Origin: Cryptomeria japonica
Taxonomy: Eukaryota; Streptophyta; Pinopsida; Cupressales; Cupressaceae
Direction: 5' to 3'
DNA: 60,000 nucleotides
Assembly (NCBI RefSeq): GCF_030272615.1
Contig: NC_081411.1
Coordinates: forward strand, 160,039,471 to 160,099,470
In this document: positions 36,601 to 49,050 of the stretch, one piece after another
Layout: every line of letters starts with the position of its first letter
Numbering within the stretch: the first letter of the stretch is position 1
Translations under genes and position numbers: made by a program
The notes under the pieces: model-generated
The model's input: only the letters and a program-made list of their open reading frames with translations
Database searches by the model: none
Told to the model about the DNA's origin: nothing

Positions 36601-36858
36601 CAAAATTAGAGTTTTTTCCCACTCTGACATCATGGTCCCCACCAACTTCAAACAACTTGTAGGCTACTCAAACGATCTCAAAATTGCACGAAACTTCACA
36701 CAATTTCTCATTATACTGATATTGAAAATATGGTCTCAATTTCCGAATTTTTTGACCACCTTTTCTGAGGGGGCATATTTACACTATACAGTGGTACCAA
36801 GGCATATTGGGGTGGAATTTTTCATTGTCTTTGAAACAATGTAGTTTCGACTTTGTCT

Positions 36859-36872
36859 CAAAGAGGGGCAAA
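36859..36872 (+). other. Polypurine tract of Gy2
   Basis: The sequence caaagaggggcaaa lies directly before the 3' LTR start TGTAGACACC. Confidence 0.8.
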
Positions 36873-37182
36873 TGTAGACACCATAAATGTCTCATTGATC
36901 ATGTACTAATTATTCCTCTAATTGATTAAATAATTAAATAATTATTTAATTAAATTAATTAATCTTATTCTTCTATTTCATATTTCCTCATCATCTTACT
37001 AATTAATTCTATTTCCAATTTTGTCATCAATTAATCATTAACCATTTTCTAATATTAATTAAATATTTATTATTTAATTAATTCTGATTAATCCCTCAAT
37101 TTAAATAATCATCATCATTTAAATAAATTCTTTTTCAATTTCTATCTCTAAACAATTAAACATTAACCCCCTTCTAAATATT
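36873..37182 (+). repeat. 3' LTR of Gy2, left piece
   Basis: It starts TGTAGACACC and matches 12228-12535 of the 5' LTR up to cccttctaaatatt, where the LINE is inserted. Confidence 0.9.
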
Positions 37183-37443
37183 TTTTTTTTGATTGGTAAT
37201 TTTGTAGTAGTATATTCATTCAGAAAAAGATATACAATCATCCAAGGCTATACAAGATGTAAACATCGACCCAAATTTATCAGTCCATACCTACTATGGA
37301 GAACATTCAAAGCTAATAACAAGGAAATAAAAAACCAGTTCTATGCATCTCTGTGCTAAAATATTACAGTCATCATTAAAAATTATTTTTTAAAACCAGT
37401 AGTGGAAATAAAAACAAACCAAACACCATAGTCCCATAGCCAC

Positions 37444-38276
37444 TTAGTCGCTATTGGTCTGGTTCACCTTCTCCTCATTCGCGATATCTGCCAGTGCTTT
37501 TCCCTTGGCTGCTTCACTCTTCAATTTCAGGATGCAATCCAAACTTCCAAAATCAGGGTCCCCTTCTAGACTTGCAAGCAATTGGACTGCCCACCCTTCC
37601 TCAAATCGGTCTCGCAACTCTCTCCCAACCTCCATATGTGCCACCACCTTGAGGGCCTTCAATACCTCATCTGTTCTGATTAGCTTGACATAGAGCTTCA
37701 TGGCTTCCCAGCCAATGCGAGCTCGCTCACGACATTGCTCCTTAATGCGATTTTCTAGCCCTCGAACAAAAGGCAATATCTCCTCCTCAACGTCTCCCTC
37801 TCAAATGCGGATTCCTGTTTGAGGTACAACCCACTCCAAAATGGAGTCAAGGTTGATCAGATATTCCCCGTCTATCAACTTTGTCAGCATGAGCTTTATT
37901 TTCTCTACCTCTAGTTTGAATTCGCATGCCCAGGCCATAATCAGGGAGTACACCTACATATTTGTCTGGTATCAAAAATGGATGTGTGACACCTCCTCTC
38001 CTAGCATTAGGCGTGTTGCACTCCACAATTTCTCCTCTTTGTACTTGAAGAGTCCCTGCATTCTTTTATCTAACACCGTCCCCAAAAATGAAACCAATTT
38101 CTTCTCAGTTCTCAGAGTGAAATTTGCCTCCATTGGACCTACACAAACTATTAACTCCAAACTCTACAGTGCGAATGAGATAAAAACATTTATCAATCAC
38201 ATTAATGCAGACTCAAAACTCAGCTCACAAACCAAAGTAGTTAATTCCTTCGCTGTCATTTGCGACAGGTCATAAA
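37444..38276 (-). pseudogene. Unrecognised reading frame 3' of the LINE RNase H
   Basis: One frame on the minus strand stays readable for about 275 codons with only five stops (four TGA/TAG and one TGA near the start of the last part), then ends cleanly at 37444. It includes QMTAKELTTLVCELSFES, LELIVCVGPMEANFTLRT, KKLVSFLGTVLDKRMQG and a final 110-codon open part rich in Arg, Glu and Leu that looks helical (RIKEQCRERARIGWEAMKL, VGRELRDRFEEGWAVQLL). I do not recognise the family. It may be a third LINE protein, a C-terminal extension of ORF2 (the frame is the same) or a captured host cDNA. Confidence 0.5.
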
Positions 38277-38460
38277 AGAAGAATCAATGATAAAAAAGGA
38301 ATGAGATTTCGCAGCAGATTTGCTGCACTCTGCCATCATCTCTAATAGGTACTCTACACTTGACAAATACCTCATTAATTGTAGTGTCTTTAAAAGGATG
38401 TACTTGTCATTTTAGGTTGCCCTGTGTGCATGTTGGTTGTTTCGTGCTTCTAGGACTGCA

Positions 38461-41400
38461 TTAACTCCACTTCCACCACTTGGCCATTTGGCTTGTCATG
38501 TCAGATCCGATGTTGGAGAGTAGGTCTGCCATTGCATTGGCACCTTGCCTAACATGGGAGACCCAAAACTCCTCAAAGAAATTGAGTTTCTCTTGGATAA
38601 TCTCCACCCAACGGTATAATTTCCATGATGGGGTTTTGCCCTTAGCAATTGCATTGATGACCACTTGGGAATCTCCTTCCAGGTGCAGCCTTAGAATTTT
38701 CATGTTTAAAGCCAATTCAGTTGCCATAAGTGCCACCTGTACCTCTACTTCATTGTTTGTTCCATCCTGCAGTTGACGTGCTCCCTTGAAAAGGATGACC
38801 CCTTTATCATTTCACACAACAACTCCCACTCCTGAGGTTCTCGGGTTTCCCCTAGATGCCCCATCGAAGTTTATTTTTATCCATTCCTTTCTCGGCGGCT
38901 CCCATGTAACCTCCTCTTTTTCTAAAGAGGGATTAACCCCCAAGGACCCATTAACAGGTTGAAAATTCACAAGAGGCCAGTTAGTTTGAATATCCTAGTC
39001 CTCACTAGTGTATGGGTATTTTGCCAGATTATGGTTTCTGGCTGCCACTGATATAGTTTCAGCTATTTCTCTTTCTACCCTTATCAGAAAACTCTCCATT
39101 GAGTCTTCTTTTTCTTGGAATATCCTTCTATTTCTCTCCTTCCAAATCTCCCATACAACAAGGTATGGCGCCACTAACCATAAAATAGAAAAAATAGATC
39201 TACAGCTCAGTATATTCTAGTTGGAAAAGAGGTCAAGAACTGTATTAGGTAGAGGGACTGTCCATCCTAGCTTTCCTAATAGGAAGCACCACACCTTCTG
39301 CGCTTCCTCACATTGTACAAGTAGGTGATCCATGGATTCTTATGCCTTCTTGCACATTATGCATCTGAAAGGGCCCAAGAAGCCCAGTCTACTCAATCTT
39401 TCCCCTGTCAAGATGTGCTTTTTCAGAACCAACCACACGTGCTTTTGGGAGGATTGGGGAACTCCACATAAGTTTAGTTGGCCATTCCTTTCTTTCTTCC
39501 AGTTTGTCTAGAATAATGTAACCAATCTTGACCGAGTACTGTCCTGATTTTAAACCACACCATCTTATAGTGTCTTCCTTAGTGGACAACATAGGGGTAT
39601 ACTCCTGCACGATACTCTTTAACATGTCTTTTTGATTTGCTGGAAAATGTAGATTTTCTACGTCTTTCCATTCACACAAGTCTACCCCCTAGACCCTACT
39701 TTTCATGTGAAAATATCCTACCTTTTCTCCCCACTGGGTTTTAGTGACTTGTATAATATTCTCAATATCTTGTCTATCTGAGAGAGCTGGCCTCCCCTCC
39801 CATGAGTCTGTCCAGAAATTGGCCACTGTCCCATTGCCCATTTCCCAAGTGATGTGCTTAGTAATGACATGTTTGCAGGAAGCAATAAAATTCCATATGG
39901 CAGAGCCTTTTGGTAAGGTGCTGATAGTGAATATGCATTCCCTGCTCATATGATCTAAGTACTTATGTTTTAGTATTTGTACCCATTTTTGATTCGGTTG
40001 GGAGTAAATTTGCCAAATCACTTTTGCTCCCATTGCTTCATTTAGGAGTTTCCAGTTTCTCAGTCCTACACCCACTGCCTGTTTGGCTTGATAGACTTTA
40101 TCCCACACAACCAAGGGAATTTTGTCATTGGCTTCTTTGTCATTCCAAATAAATTTTCTCATCCCCCTATTTATATAGTTTATCACTTTCTTTGGAATCT
40201 TCAAGGCTGCCATGGAGAAAATGGGAATAGCAGAGAGGACTGCTTTGAGAAGCATAATCTGCCCGGACAAGGTAAGCCATTTTCTTTTCCAACCTTCAAG
40301 GTGATTTGAACAAACATCAATGAGGTTGTTCCATAGGGTAGAGCCATTATTTCAACCAAATAAGGGGGTACCCAAAAAATTTCCAGGTAGGAAGCCCATT
40401 TTGACTCCTAGGATATTTGTAATTTCTTGTTGTTTGTCGATCCCTGTGTTAAAGAAAACAACTTCCGATTTGGTCCAGTTAACCTACTGACCAGTACCTC
40501 TGAAAAAAACATCTATTATCCTTCGAATCACTCGGGCCTCTTGAAGTGAAGACTACCCACATAGTAGAGTGTCATCCGCAAATTGTTGATGTGTAACCGA
40601 CGCCATTCCCTCCGCAATTTTAATTCCTTTCCAGATTCCTTGTTGTTGCTGTGATCGAGTTAGTCTTCCCAAGACTTCCGCCAATATAATGAACATGGAA
40701 GGTGATAATGGGTCACCTTGTCTAACCCCACATGTAGTTTGAAAGAACCCTTGCAGGCTACCATTAACCAAGATAGAAGTCCACACCCCCCCTATACAAG
40801 CCCGTATCCGACTAATCCATTCTTTAGAGAAGCCAAAACTCTACAACACCTGGAGAAGAAATTCCTGATCTACCATGTCATATGCTTTTCTAATGTCTAA
40901 TTTGATCAGCATTCAATCCACTTTAAAATGTAGGACTATGTGGATAGCCTCATGGGCAATTATTATTCCCTCCACAATTGATCTACCTAGGACAAAGCCA
41001 CTCTGTTCTTCTGAGATGATATGACTTAACAATGGTTTCAATCTATTTGAGATCACTTTAGTTATCACTTTGTAAATGGTGTTGCACAAAGAAATTGGTC
41101 TGAATTCATTGAAAGAGGTAGGGTTCTCCACCTTGGGGATAAGGGCAAGCAGTGTGCAGTTTAGCTCCTTTGCGACACTCGCCTTGCTTCGTGATTCATC
41201 CACTACTGCCCAAACATCATTTCCTACAATCTCCTAGAAGAAGGTTTGGTAGAAAAAAGCCGAGAAACCATTCGGCCCTGGAGCTTTATCTCCTGCCATA
41301 CTAAAGACCACTTTTCAAACCTCCTCAGCTTGAATGGGTTTCATGAGTGCCTGATTTTGCATGTCTGTTATCAGCTCTGGGATAACATTAAGCCCATTTT

Positions 41401-42666
41401 GTTGGTGCTCCAAATTGGTAGAGATTTCCTTAGATAGTAATACCAAGAAGAACTCGACCACCTCTTTATTTATGTCCTCCAATTTGTCTAGTAAGACATT
41501 CTCATTGTTGTAGATGGTTGTGATTTTGTTCCGGGACCTTCTCGCCTTTACCGAGTTATGAAATTTTTTTTAATTTCTGCTCCCTTCCTTTAGCCAACAC
41601 TCTCTCGACTTTTGTCTCTAGTATATCTCCTCTCGGGCAAGAACTTCACTATATTTCCCTTTGAGGTATCTCTCCTTCAAGAACATCTTGAATGACATCC
41701 CCTTTTGAATTATACCTTCTTGCAAGGCCGCCAACCTGTCCTCCAGATCTCTTTTATTTGCAAATATATTGCCAAACTTGATTCAATTCCACTCTTTGAT
41801 TTTTGACTTAACAAAATGCAATTTCTTGACCAACACAAAGGCCTTAGTACCACAAATCTCTAGGGCCCCAGACCACCATTCCTTGATTAAATCCATCAAG
41901 CTTCCATCCCTCAGCCACATTTTTTCAAATTGAAATGATACCTGATGGGGGGGCCATCGAAAGCTATGGTGAGCTCCACTGGAAGATGATTTGAAGCTAC
42001 CATCGGTTGGATATTTGAGGCGAGAAGGAGATTGGTTTTCGGCCAGGGCCCTCCCCAAAAAAAATGGTTAAGCTTTTCAACTACATGGTGCCCTAAGATC
42101 CTTCGATTGGACCATGTGAACTCTCCTTCCTTGGATTTGACTTCCCTGAGTCCATTATCAGCCATAAGATTTTGAAAGTTTACTTGGGTTGCAGAAGGTC
42201 CTCCCTTGCCCCCTGATTTATCACTCAGATCCAATATAGTGTTGAAGTCACCTTAAATAAGAATAACACCACCTTCCAGATCTCGAATCAGGGAAGATAG
42301 GGGCTTCCAATAATTTCTTTGAAGACTTGGTTTTGATGGTCCATAAACATTGATCAAGGTGAAATCAACGTTTAGAGGATAGGAATGAACCTTACATACC
42401 TGCCACATACTGGAAGCAAAAAATTCCTCAACCTTGTGATTGTTTGCATTCCAGAGGATACCTAGACTTCCCGAGGCTCCCTTCGAGTCCACAAAAACCC
42501 CCGTCCACTGCTTCTCGGATCCCATGAGTACCTTAGCTTCCTCTTTATTCATCTTTGTCTCTTGTAAGAAAACTACATCTAGCCTTAATTGATCTAACCC
42601 TTGTTTGATCAATCGACATTTGTCAGGGAAATTGCAACCCCTGACATTCCAGGTTATGATTTTCAT
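38461..42666 (-). pseudogene. LINE ORF2: endonuclease, RT, zinc region, RNase H
   Basis: The ATG at 42666 starts MKIITWNVRGCNFPDKC, the apurinic-type endonuclease; LQETKMN and GDFNTILDLSD follow. RT shows ALIPKVENPTSFNEFRPISL, SGFVLGRSIVEGI, CGVRQGDPLSPSMF and the catalytic QFADDTLL (about 40575). A zinc-type RT-associated region lies at about 39700-39390. The RNase H at the end has NFDGASRGNPR, NNEVEVQVALMATELAL, LEGDSQVVINAIAKG and HVRQGANAMADLLSNIG. All main domains of a plant L1 with RNase H are present. Several stops and frameshifts (near 42250, 41780, 40913, 39690) break it. Confidence 0.88.
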
Positions 42667-44278
42667 TGTCCTTCAGGAAGGGTGACACCCTTCCCTACTA
42701 TCAATTTACTTTGGCCTTTGGCACTTCCAGCCAGTGCAATCTTGAATTGATTTGACTTTCTATCTCTGGATCTCTTTTCCCCCATCCGCACCTTGTTACA
42801 CATAGGCTCCATTTTCTCTATTGTCCTAGTTTCCAGAATGTCTTCCTCATCCATCCATCCCCATTTGTCCTCATCATCAGCTCCATCAGATTCTCTATTT
42901 TCCTTGGTTTCATCCTTGTCAGTCCCCAAGTCCTTATCCTTCTCAGTGTGCTGTCCTATCTCCGAACTTACTCCTATTTCTGTGGGAAGAATGACCCTGG
43001 ATTTAACCTCATCCAGAATATCAACTGCTTTCTCTACTCTTGCAATGGCATCTTCTACCCAACCTGTGGCCTCCCTATGTTTGTTAATAAGAGCAACATC
43101 TGTTACAATTTCTTCCACCTCTTGGGTGGTATTGTTGTGGGCCATCGAGACCTCCCCTTGAATAAAAGGGTTATGCAAAGGTTGAGTCGAGACCTCATTT
43201 GATCTCATCTCCTTGTAGTTTCCTTGCTCGCATAGAAGGTAACCTCATCTTCTATCATAGTCTCCACAGTTTTCCCTTTAGAGCCTGTTAAACAAGTTTC
43301 CTTCGTGTGTCCTTTTTTGCAATGTTTTCATATTTCATTAGATTCCTCCACCTCGATTTTTTGGAGCCACTATCCTGCATTTGTTATGATCTCGACTTGT
43401 TCTGGAAGTGGGTAGTGGGGTTTCCACCCAATACACATTCGCACATACATACTGAAGTCTTTAGACTCAATAGCCTCATTCGCTCTGATGTAGTATCCGA
43501 GCTTGTTACCTAGGGCTTGGAAGAACTCCTCATTCCAGTATTCTCTGGGAAGGTTATATAATCTTAGCCAGATAGGTACCTCTTCAATCGGAGCCAGTAC
43601 AGGATTGAAGTTAGGTTCCCAATCCCTAGTGTACAAACCCCTTCCACCCATGAAAAAGGGTCTGTTATTTTAAATTCCTTGCTTATCCTTACCATCTTCA
43701 GTGATTACCAAGAAAAACCCATTTGGAAGGGTTTTGAGTTCGATTTTGCATTTCCAATTTTTAGCATGCCAGCCTTTCATCTTACCCACCGACAGTCAAT
43801 CACTGAAACATTTTACAAATAAACCCCTCTCCTGGAACAAGGCCACAGAGTTGTTCCAACTTTTGTTGTCTATTATCAATGAAACTTTCTTCGTTCTCAT
43901 GCTCTCTTTTCACTCTGGGACCTTCGTCATCCTCTATAAATTCCTTCTAGGTCACCATTCTTTCTCTTGGCAGTGTTGCCATATAGTTTTCGGGCCGTAA
44001 TCCTTATTGCGATGCCCTTGAGTTATGGTAATCTCATTTCTCAAATATTTTGATTCTCAGTTTATCGCCTCCTACCCCCATTGCTTGTGGGGATGAAAGA
44101 ATCTGTCCCGATCCTCCCAAACCTTGCTTGGATTTTGCCAAGGGCGTTTACCAGGTCACGACTGCATGAAATCCTACCGCTTTCCCTGATTTGCATATCT
44201 TTGACCATGGTATAGATCTCCTTGCAGTCGAAAAACCTGCAACTCCCTCGGTCGAAGCCCTAGTCTCCTCCACCACTG
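42663..44278 (-). pseudogene. LINE ORF1 (RNA-binding, DUF4283-like)
   Basis: A start near 44278 reads MEQWWRRLG. The middle (43651-43370) has EEVPIWLRLYNLPREYWNEE and AIESKDFSMYVRMCIGW, as in the DUF4283 proteins of plant LINEs. A zinc knuckle KHCKKGHTKETC follows near 43330-43290, with a TGA in place of its first Cys. The acidic C-terminal part (43208-42663) ends in EGQ and TGA. That TGA overlaps the ORF2 start as ATGA, which suggests reinitiation. The protein would coat LINE RNA. Confidence 0.75.
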
Positions 44279-44303
44279 CTCCATCACCCGAGTCTATTTT
44301 TTT

Positions 44304-45320
44304 CCCCTTCTAAATATTAATTAAATATTATTATTTAATTCCTTTAATTCAAATAATCTGTATTATTTAATTAAAGTCCATTTCTAATAATTAAATAGTT
44401 TCTTTAAATTATTTAATTAACTAACTAATTCATATTTCTTCTAATTTCTTCTAATTTCAAATACATGTGCATGAGTTCAAAAATCAAATTGAAAATCAAA
44501 GTCAAATTCTAAATATATTCAAATAACAAATTGAATTTAAAATAAATTCAATATTTGAATTAATCTCATGCAAATATTAAATTGAAATTCAAAGTCAAAG
44601 TGCAAGCACATGCTAAATTAATTAATTAAATTAAATATCTTTTGAATCTCTATTTCTATCTTCCACTTTGTTTTTTTCTAAAAAAGATTTCAATCACTTA
44701 ACCATTCCATCTAAATTAATTAATCCAATCAATTAATTAATTAATTCATTTATCTTTTCAATTCCTATTTCCATCTTCTAGTTAGCTTTTTCTAAATAAA
44801 GCTTTCTTTGTCATCCTCTCAATTATCCTCCAATCATTCTTTTTCATCTTTCAATCAACTTTTTCTCAATCAACTAACTCAATTAATCTATTCAATCTAT
44901 TGAGTTCCACCTCCAAATCAACAGTTCAACTATCAATCAACATGTGAGCTCACCCGAGTTCCACCTCTTCATCAATTTTGTTCCACCTCTCAATCAATCA
45001 TCTCCAATTATCTATAAATTGAGCATTCAAATTCCATTTTCAATCCTCTCACAATTACTCTGAATCATGAACTTCGAATCTTTGTGTCATTTGTCCTAGG
45101 TTGCCAGCGCAATATCTGAGAGCCACCATACCACAAAGAAGAGAAGAACAATGGAAGCAATATGTGATCATGGAATAGGGAGTTTTAATTGAACAATTTT
45201 GCATTCCTATTTGATTGATTGTATCATTTCATTGGTTTATTTATAATTCTTTGATTAGATAGGGATTTGTGATTTCCTTTATTTCTAGTTGATAATTAAT
45301 GATGAATTTTATATACGACA
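44304..45320 (+). repeat. 3' LTR of Gy2, right piece
   Basis: It starts with the second copy of the LINE target duplication and matches the 5' LTR from about 12520 to its end (tatatacgaca). It includes the TATA-like tctataaatt at 45011. Confidence 0.9.
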
Positions 45321-45544
45321 AGAAGAGTTAACCATTTGCATGTGTAAAGTGACTATGCTAAGTATGTCCGGGATAATGTTGCATAAATAAGTGTTGGGTG
45401 ATAGCCATTAACTATGACTAGATGGATCAAAGATATGAGTACTCATAGATAGAGGAGCCGTTCTCTCACAAATAGCGTCTGTTGCCAGGTTTTCACTAGT
45501 TTTATTGCACTTTTTAAATTTTTTTTTTGTATTTTTGTATTTTT
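45321..45544 (-). other. Gy1 spacer after integrase (right piece)
   Basis: Non-coding. It begins with the flank agaag, the pair of acaag at 12223-12227, and leads into the integrase end of Gy1. No gene is seen. Confidence 0.6.
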
Positions 45545-46690
45545 TTAAATTTTTATTTTTGCTTTTTTCATGCATTGGACGACTCGAGTGTACAATTTAT
45601 CTAGATGGATATTATTGGTTGGTTTGTCAAGCACGTCCCCTTCTGAAGTTGTTAATTGATATGCACCTGATCTGTAGGCTGATATGATGAAAAAAGGACC
45701 CAACCAATTAGGTTCAAACATCCCCTTCTTTTCTCGATCTTGTTGATTTCTTGAATTTTCCTTTAGCACGAGATCACCGAATTTGAAAGATCTTGGGATG
45801 ACTTTATAATTATAGTTTCTGCACATTCACTGCTGGTATGCCTTGCAATGGTCATAGGCATGTTGTCATTTTTCATCAAGAAGCTCTAGTTCATGCAACC
45901 TGTTTACTCGATATTCCTCATCGAGTATGAGGCCCTTCAAAGATACTCGGAGAGATGGGATTTCTACCTCAAGAGGTAAAATTGCTTCTGAACCATACAC
46001 CAATGAATATGGTGTAGCCCCTGTAGGCGTCCAAATACTAGTCCTGTATGCCCAAAGTGCCAGATTGAGTTGTACATGCCAATCCTTACCCGTATCATTT
46101 ACTATTTTCCTGAGGATTTTCAAGATTGTTTTATTTGATGCTTCCACTTGACCATTTCCCTGTGGGTAGTACGGTGTGTAGAAATGATCTTAGATTTTGA
46201 ATCATTCACATAGCTCTCGCTCATCTTGATTCTTGAAAGGACGCCTGTTGTCTATGATGATGGAAGTAGGAATGCCATATCTGCAAATCAGATAACTGAG
46301 AAGGAATGAGGAGATTTGTTTTTCGGTTACAGTGGTCATCGAGACTGCTTCAATCCACTTTGTGAAATACTCTGTTGCAGTGATAATGAACTTATGTCCA
46401 TTTGAAGAAGAAGGATGAATTTTCCCTACTAAATCAAGTCCCCATTAACAAAAAGGCCAAGATGTGGTGAATGGCTGCAGCTCCTGTGCTGGTACATGGA
46501 TAAGATTGCCATGAATTTGGCATTTGGGACATTTCTTTTGCAAATTGATATGAATCCTTCTCCATTGTCGGCCAGTAATATCCCATTCTCAGAAGTTTCT
46601 TAGTGAGAGTAGGACCGCTTGAATGCGTACCACAGATATCCTCGTGAAGCTCGTGCAAGGCCAAGTCAGATTCATTACGATCGAGGCATC
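45545..46690 (-). pseudogene. Gy1 integrase
   Basis: The zinc region reads HELHEDICGTHSSGPTLTKK and YYWPTMEKD. A frameshift near 46540 leads to the core, with GLDLVGKIHPSSS, TEYFTKWIEAV and the second Asp in a degenerate IIDNRRPFKNQ. The catalytic Glu is in GNGQVEASNKTIL. The C-terminal part shows LWAYRTSIWTPTGATPYSLV and FKFGDLVLKENSRN, MFEPNWLGPFFII and NIHLDKLYTR. It matches the Gy2 integrase throughout, and likewise has no chromodomain. Confidence 0.85.
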
Positions 46691-47574
46691 AAAAAAGAGT
46701 ACCATCTAGACCTTGACGATAAAGTGTGTCAGCGGTTAAGGTATAGCGTGCGGCTTGCCTGATGAAGCTACATTTTTGGTTACGAGATAGGTCAGGTGAA
46801 AGAGTATTACTTTGGAGATAATCATAGATTGTCCCATATAGAGGTGAATCTGAACCGGTTCGGGCATAGATGACTTGGGATGCGAAATTGTCATAGGCTG
46901 GGGAAAAAAATTGCACTATCAAGAACTCGTAATGAATTAGTTTATCTAGAATTTGTAGTAGTGAAGTGATAATGGCCGTTGCATCGAGAACTCTATTTTC
47001 CAATCTTGGTATTTGCTCAAAGGTGATATGTACAAAGTACTGTTTGAAATCATCCACCATTCTCTTGTAGGGCATCGGCTTATCTTGCTTTGTCTGGTAT
47101 TCATTGTTGATCTGATTGATAACTAATTGAGAATCCCCATAAACTCTCAATTCTGGGATTCTCCATTCCACAACCATTTTGATTCCTGTTACCAGGGCTT
47201 CATATTCAATGATATTGTTGGTGCATGAAACATCCGTCTATAAGATCTTCAAATTGTGTACCCTTCTGGAGTGATGAAAAGGACATTGGCACCTGATCCA
47301 TGTTGTGTTAATGATCCATCAAAGTACAAGATCCATTGCTTGGGTGTGACAGTGAGTACATCCATGTCTGGAAATTATAATTGTAAGGGTTGTTGATCTG
47401 GTAGTGGTGCTTCAGCCAGTTGATCTACAATTATTTGTCCTTTGATAGCCCAACATTTTGTGTACTGGATATCAAACTCACTGAGAATCATGACCCACTT
47501 AGCCAATCATCTTGTAAGAGTTGCTTTGCTAAGTAAATACTTGAGAGGGTCAATTTTTGCTACCAACTTGATTG
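46691..47574 (-). pseudogene. Gy1 second RNase H and right half of the first
   Basis: On the minus strand the piece after CoB resumes the first RNase H with KLVAKIDPLKYLLSKATL (47570-47515). The second, Tat-specific domain shows WILYFDGSLTQHGSGANV (about 47330-47275), then from 47177 WRIPELRVYGDSQLVINQ and NNEYQTKQDKPMPYKRM. The catalytic Asp residues of the second domain are visible. Small frameshifts occur around 47200. Confidence 0.85.
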
Positions 47575-48976
47575 TGTTGGCATATGATGAACTGACATGT
47601 TGAAATGATGATAATGTATGTTGTCATTGATGTCAATAAGTGTAAGTGAACCGATATGCAGATTTAAAGAAGTTGGTGAACCAGTATAAAGAAATGCAGT
47701 GAACTAGTGTCGGGGTTTCACTGAGTGTGACTACTGGTTGGTAGTCTCAGCTCTAGAGTTTCCGGTTTGGCAATCTCGCTTGTGCGATGCAACCGATCAC
47801 ATTCTGTGTTAAGTTATCTAAGAGATGAAGATGAGATCATGATGCCATGTCAGCTTTGTGCACGTGAAGGATTTCCTTGAGGATCTTGCATGAAAAGATC
47901 GACTGCATTAAATGTCTACCTCAGGAATGAACATTCTTCTTAGTAGTATGAGAAGAAAGCGTGACGAGTTATTGATTTCTATGTGCAATGAAGAATGGAT
48001 GATGTAGATTGTCTTGTGATCTGTTTAAAATTGTATTGCTCTATGCAACGTGTTTGGATGACCAGGATTGAACTGCTTGTTTTGTAAACCTAAAATGCTT
48101 AGGGTTTAGGGTTTATGCTACTAACCTAATTGTTGTCTATAAGGCCGATGATGTTTGTTATTGTAAGTTGTTGGAAAATGTTGTGTGTGTATCTGAGTGA
48201 TGAGATACTTGCTAGACCAGTAAGAGAAAAACTGCAGAGTGTGATTGCAGAAGTAGAGGAATTGAAAAGGATTTGCCTTAGCATATAGTGTTGTTATCAG
48301 ATCAAAGCTTTACCTATTGTCTTCTAACCATTTCAACAAAAGGAAAATCCCTTTGTCGGGTGGCTTTAACAGGCTTACTGCAAATCCTCTAACCAAGTGA
48401 CTCAAGTTCATTGAGTTCTTCAAATCCTCTAGAAAGGTAATCTTTAATAGGGTTTCAACCTTTAATTGGGTGATCTTTAATAGGATCGGTTCCTAGCAGA
48501 ACCTTATTGTAAAGTCTTTAACCGGACTAGGCTCCTAATAGAGCGAGCTTCAAAAGAGTTCAAAAACAAGCTTGTGGGTATTCATCCCCACTGTGATTTT
48601 TCCCATTTGGGTTTCCACGTGAAAAATTTGTGTGTCATGTGTTGTGCATTTTTCATGTGATGATTAAGTGTTCTTTGTTTAAGTGATTATGCATGCAGAG
48701 CTAATGGTTATTGTATTGGTGACACACCACATGCATATGTTTATGGGTAAAGTAGCTATCAAGTATTAAATGTATTTGAAGTGTTCAAAGTTACCGGTCT
48801 ATGCTGTCTGAAGTCTTACTGTGTTTAACCGGTATTGCCATGGTTAAGTTCAGTAATGAAGACAACCGGTTAGTGTTGTTTTAGCTTGAAAAGATTGTTA
48901 GAAAGTCTCTGACTGTACTGATTCACCCCCCCTCTGAGTACCAATTAGGGTATCTGATGTTCATCATTATTCATCA
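47575..48976 (+). repeat. 5' LTR of CoB
   Basis: It begins tgttggcatatgatg and ends ttcatcattattcatca. It holds ttagggtttagggttt (about 48099-48114), the telobox-like motif also seen in CoA. Confidence 0.92.
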
Positions 48977-48977
48977 A

Positions 48978-48996
48978 TTGGTATCACAACAACTCC
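48978..48996 (+). other. Primer binding site of CoB
   Basis: The stretch TTGGTATCACAACAACTCC follows the LTR end and fits an initiator-methionine tRNA primer site with changes relative to TGGTATCAGAGC. Confidence 0.7.
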
Positions 48997-49050
48997 AGGT
49001 CCTTGGTGATATAAGCTTAACCACTTGAGGTAAAAGATCCCACCTTAATG

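Larger units (their letters stand above)
37183..44303 (-). mobile_element. Plant L1-type LINE inserted in the Gy2 3' LTR
   Basis: The flanks carry the same 15 bases, ccccttctaaatatt (37168-37182 and 44304-44318), a clean target duplication. A T-run at the left end (A-tail on the minus strand) marks the 3' end. ORF1, an ORF2 with endonuclease, RT, zinc region and RNase H, and an extra 3' reading frame follow in order on the minus strand. The length of about 7.1 kb and the intact target copies suggest a full-length or nearly full-length copy. Stops make it inactive. Confidence 0.9.
12228..45320 (+). mobile_element. Gy2: Tat-type Ty3/gypsy element with antisense PMD gene
   Basis: Parts in order: 5' LTR, primer site, a 2.6-kb repeat-rich leader, gag, protease, linker with G-patch, truncated RT, RNase H, second RNase H, integrase, spacer, antisense PMD gene, polypurine tract, 3' LTR. 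The flanks are acaag and agaag, a 5-bp target duplication with one change. CoA (7.6 kb) and a LINE (7.1 kb) are nested inside; without them the element is about 18.4 kb. It inserted into Gy1, a relative, between the end of integrase and the PMD gene. Missing RT sequence and many stops make it non-autonomous. Confidence 0.88.
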
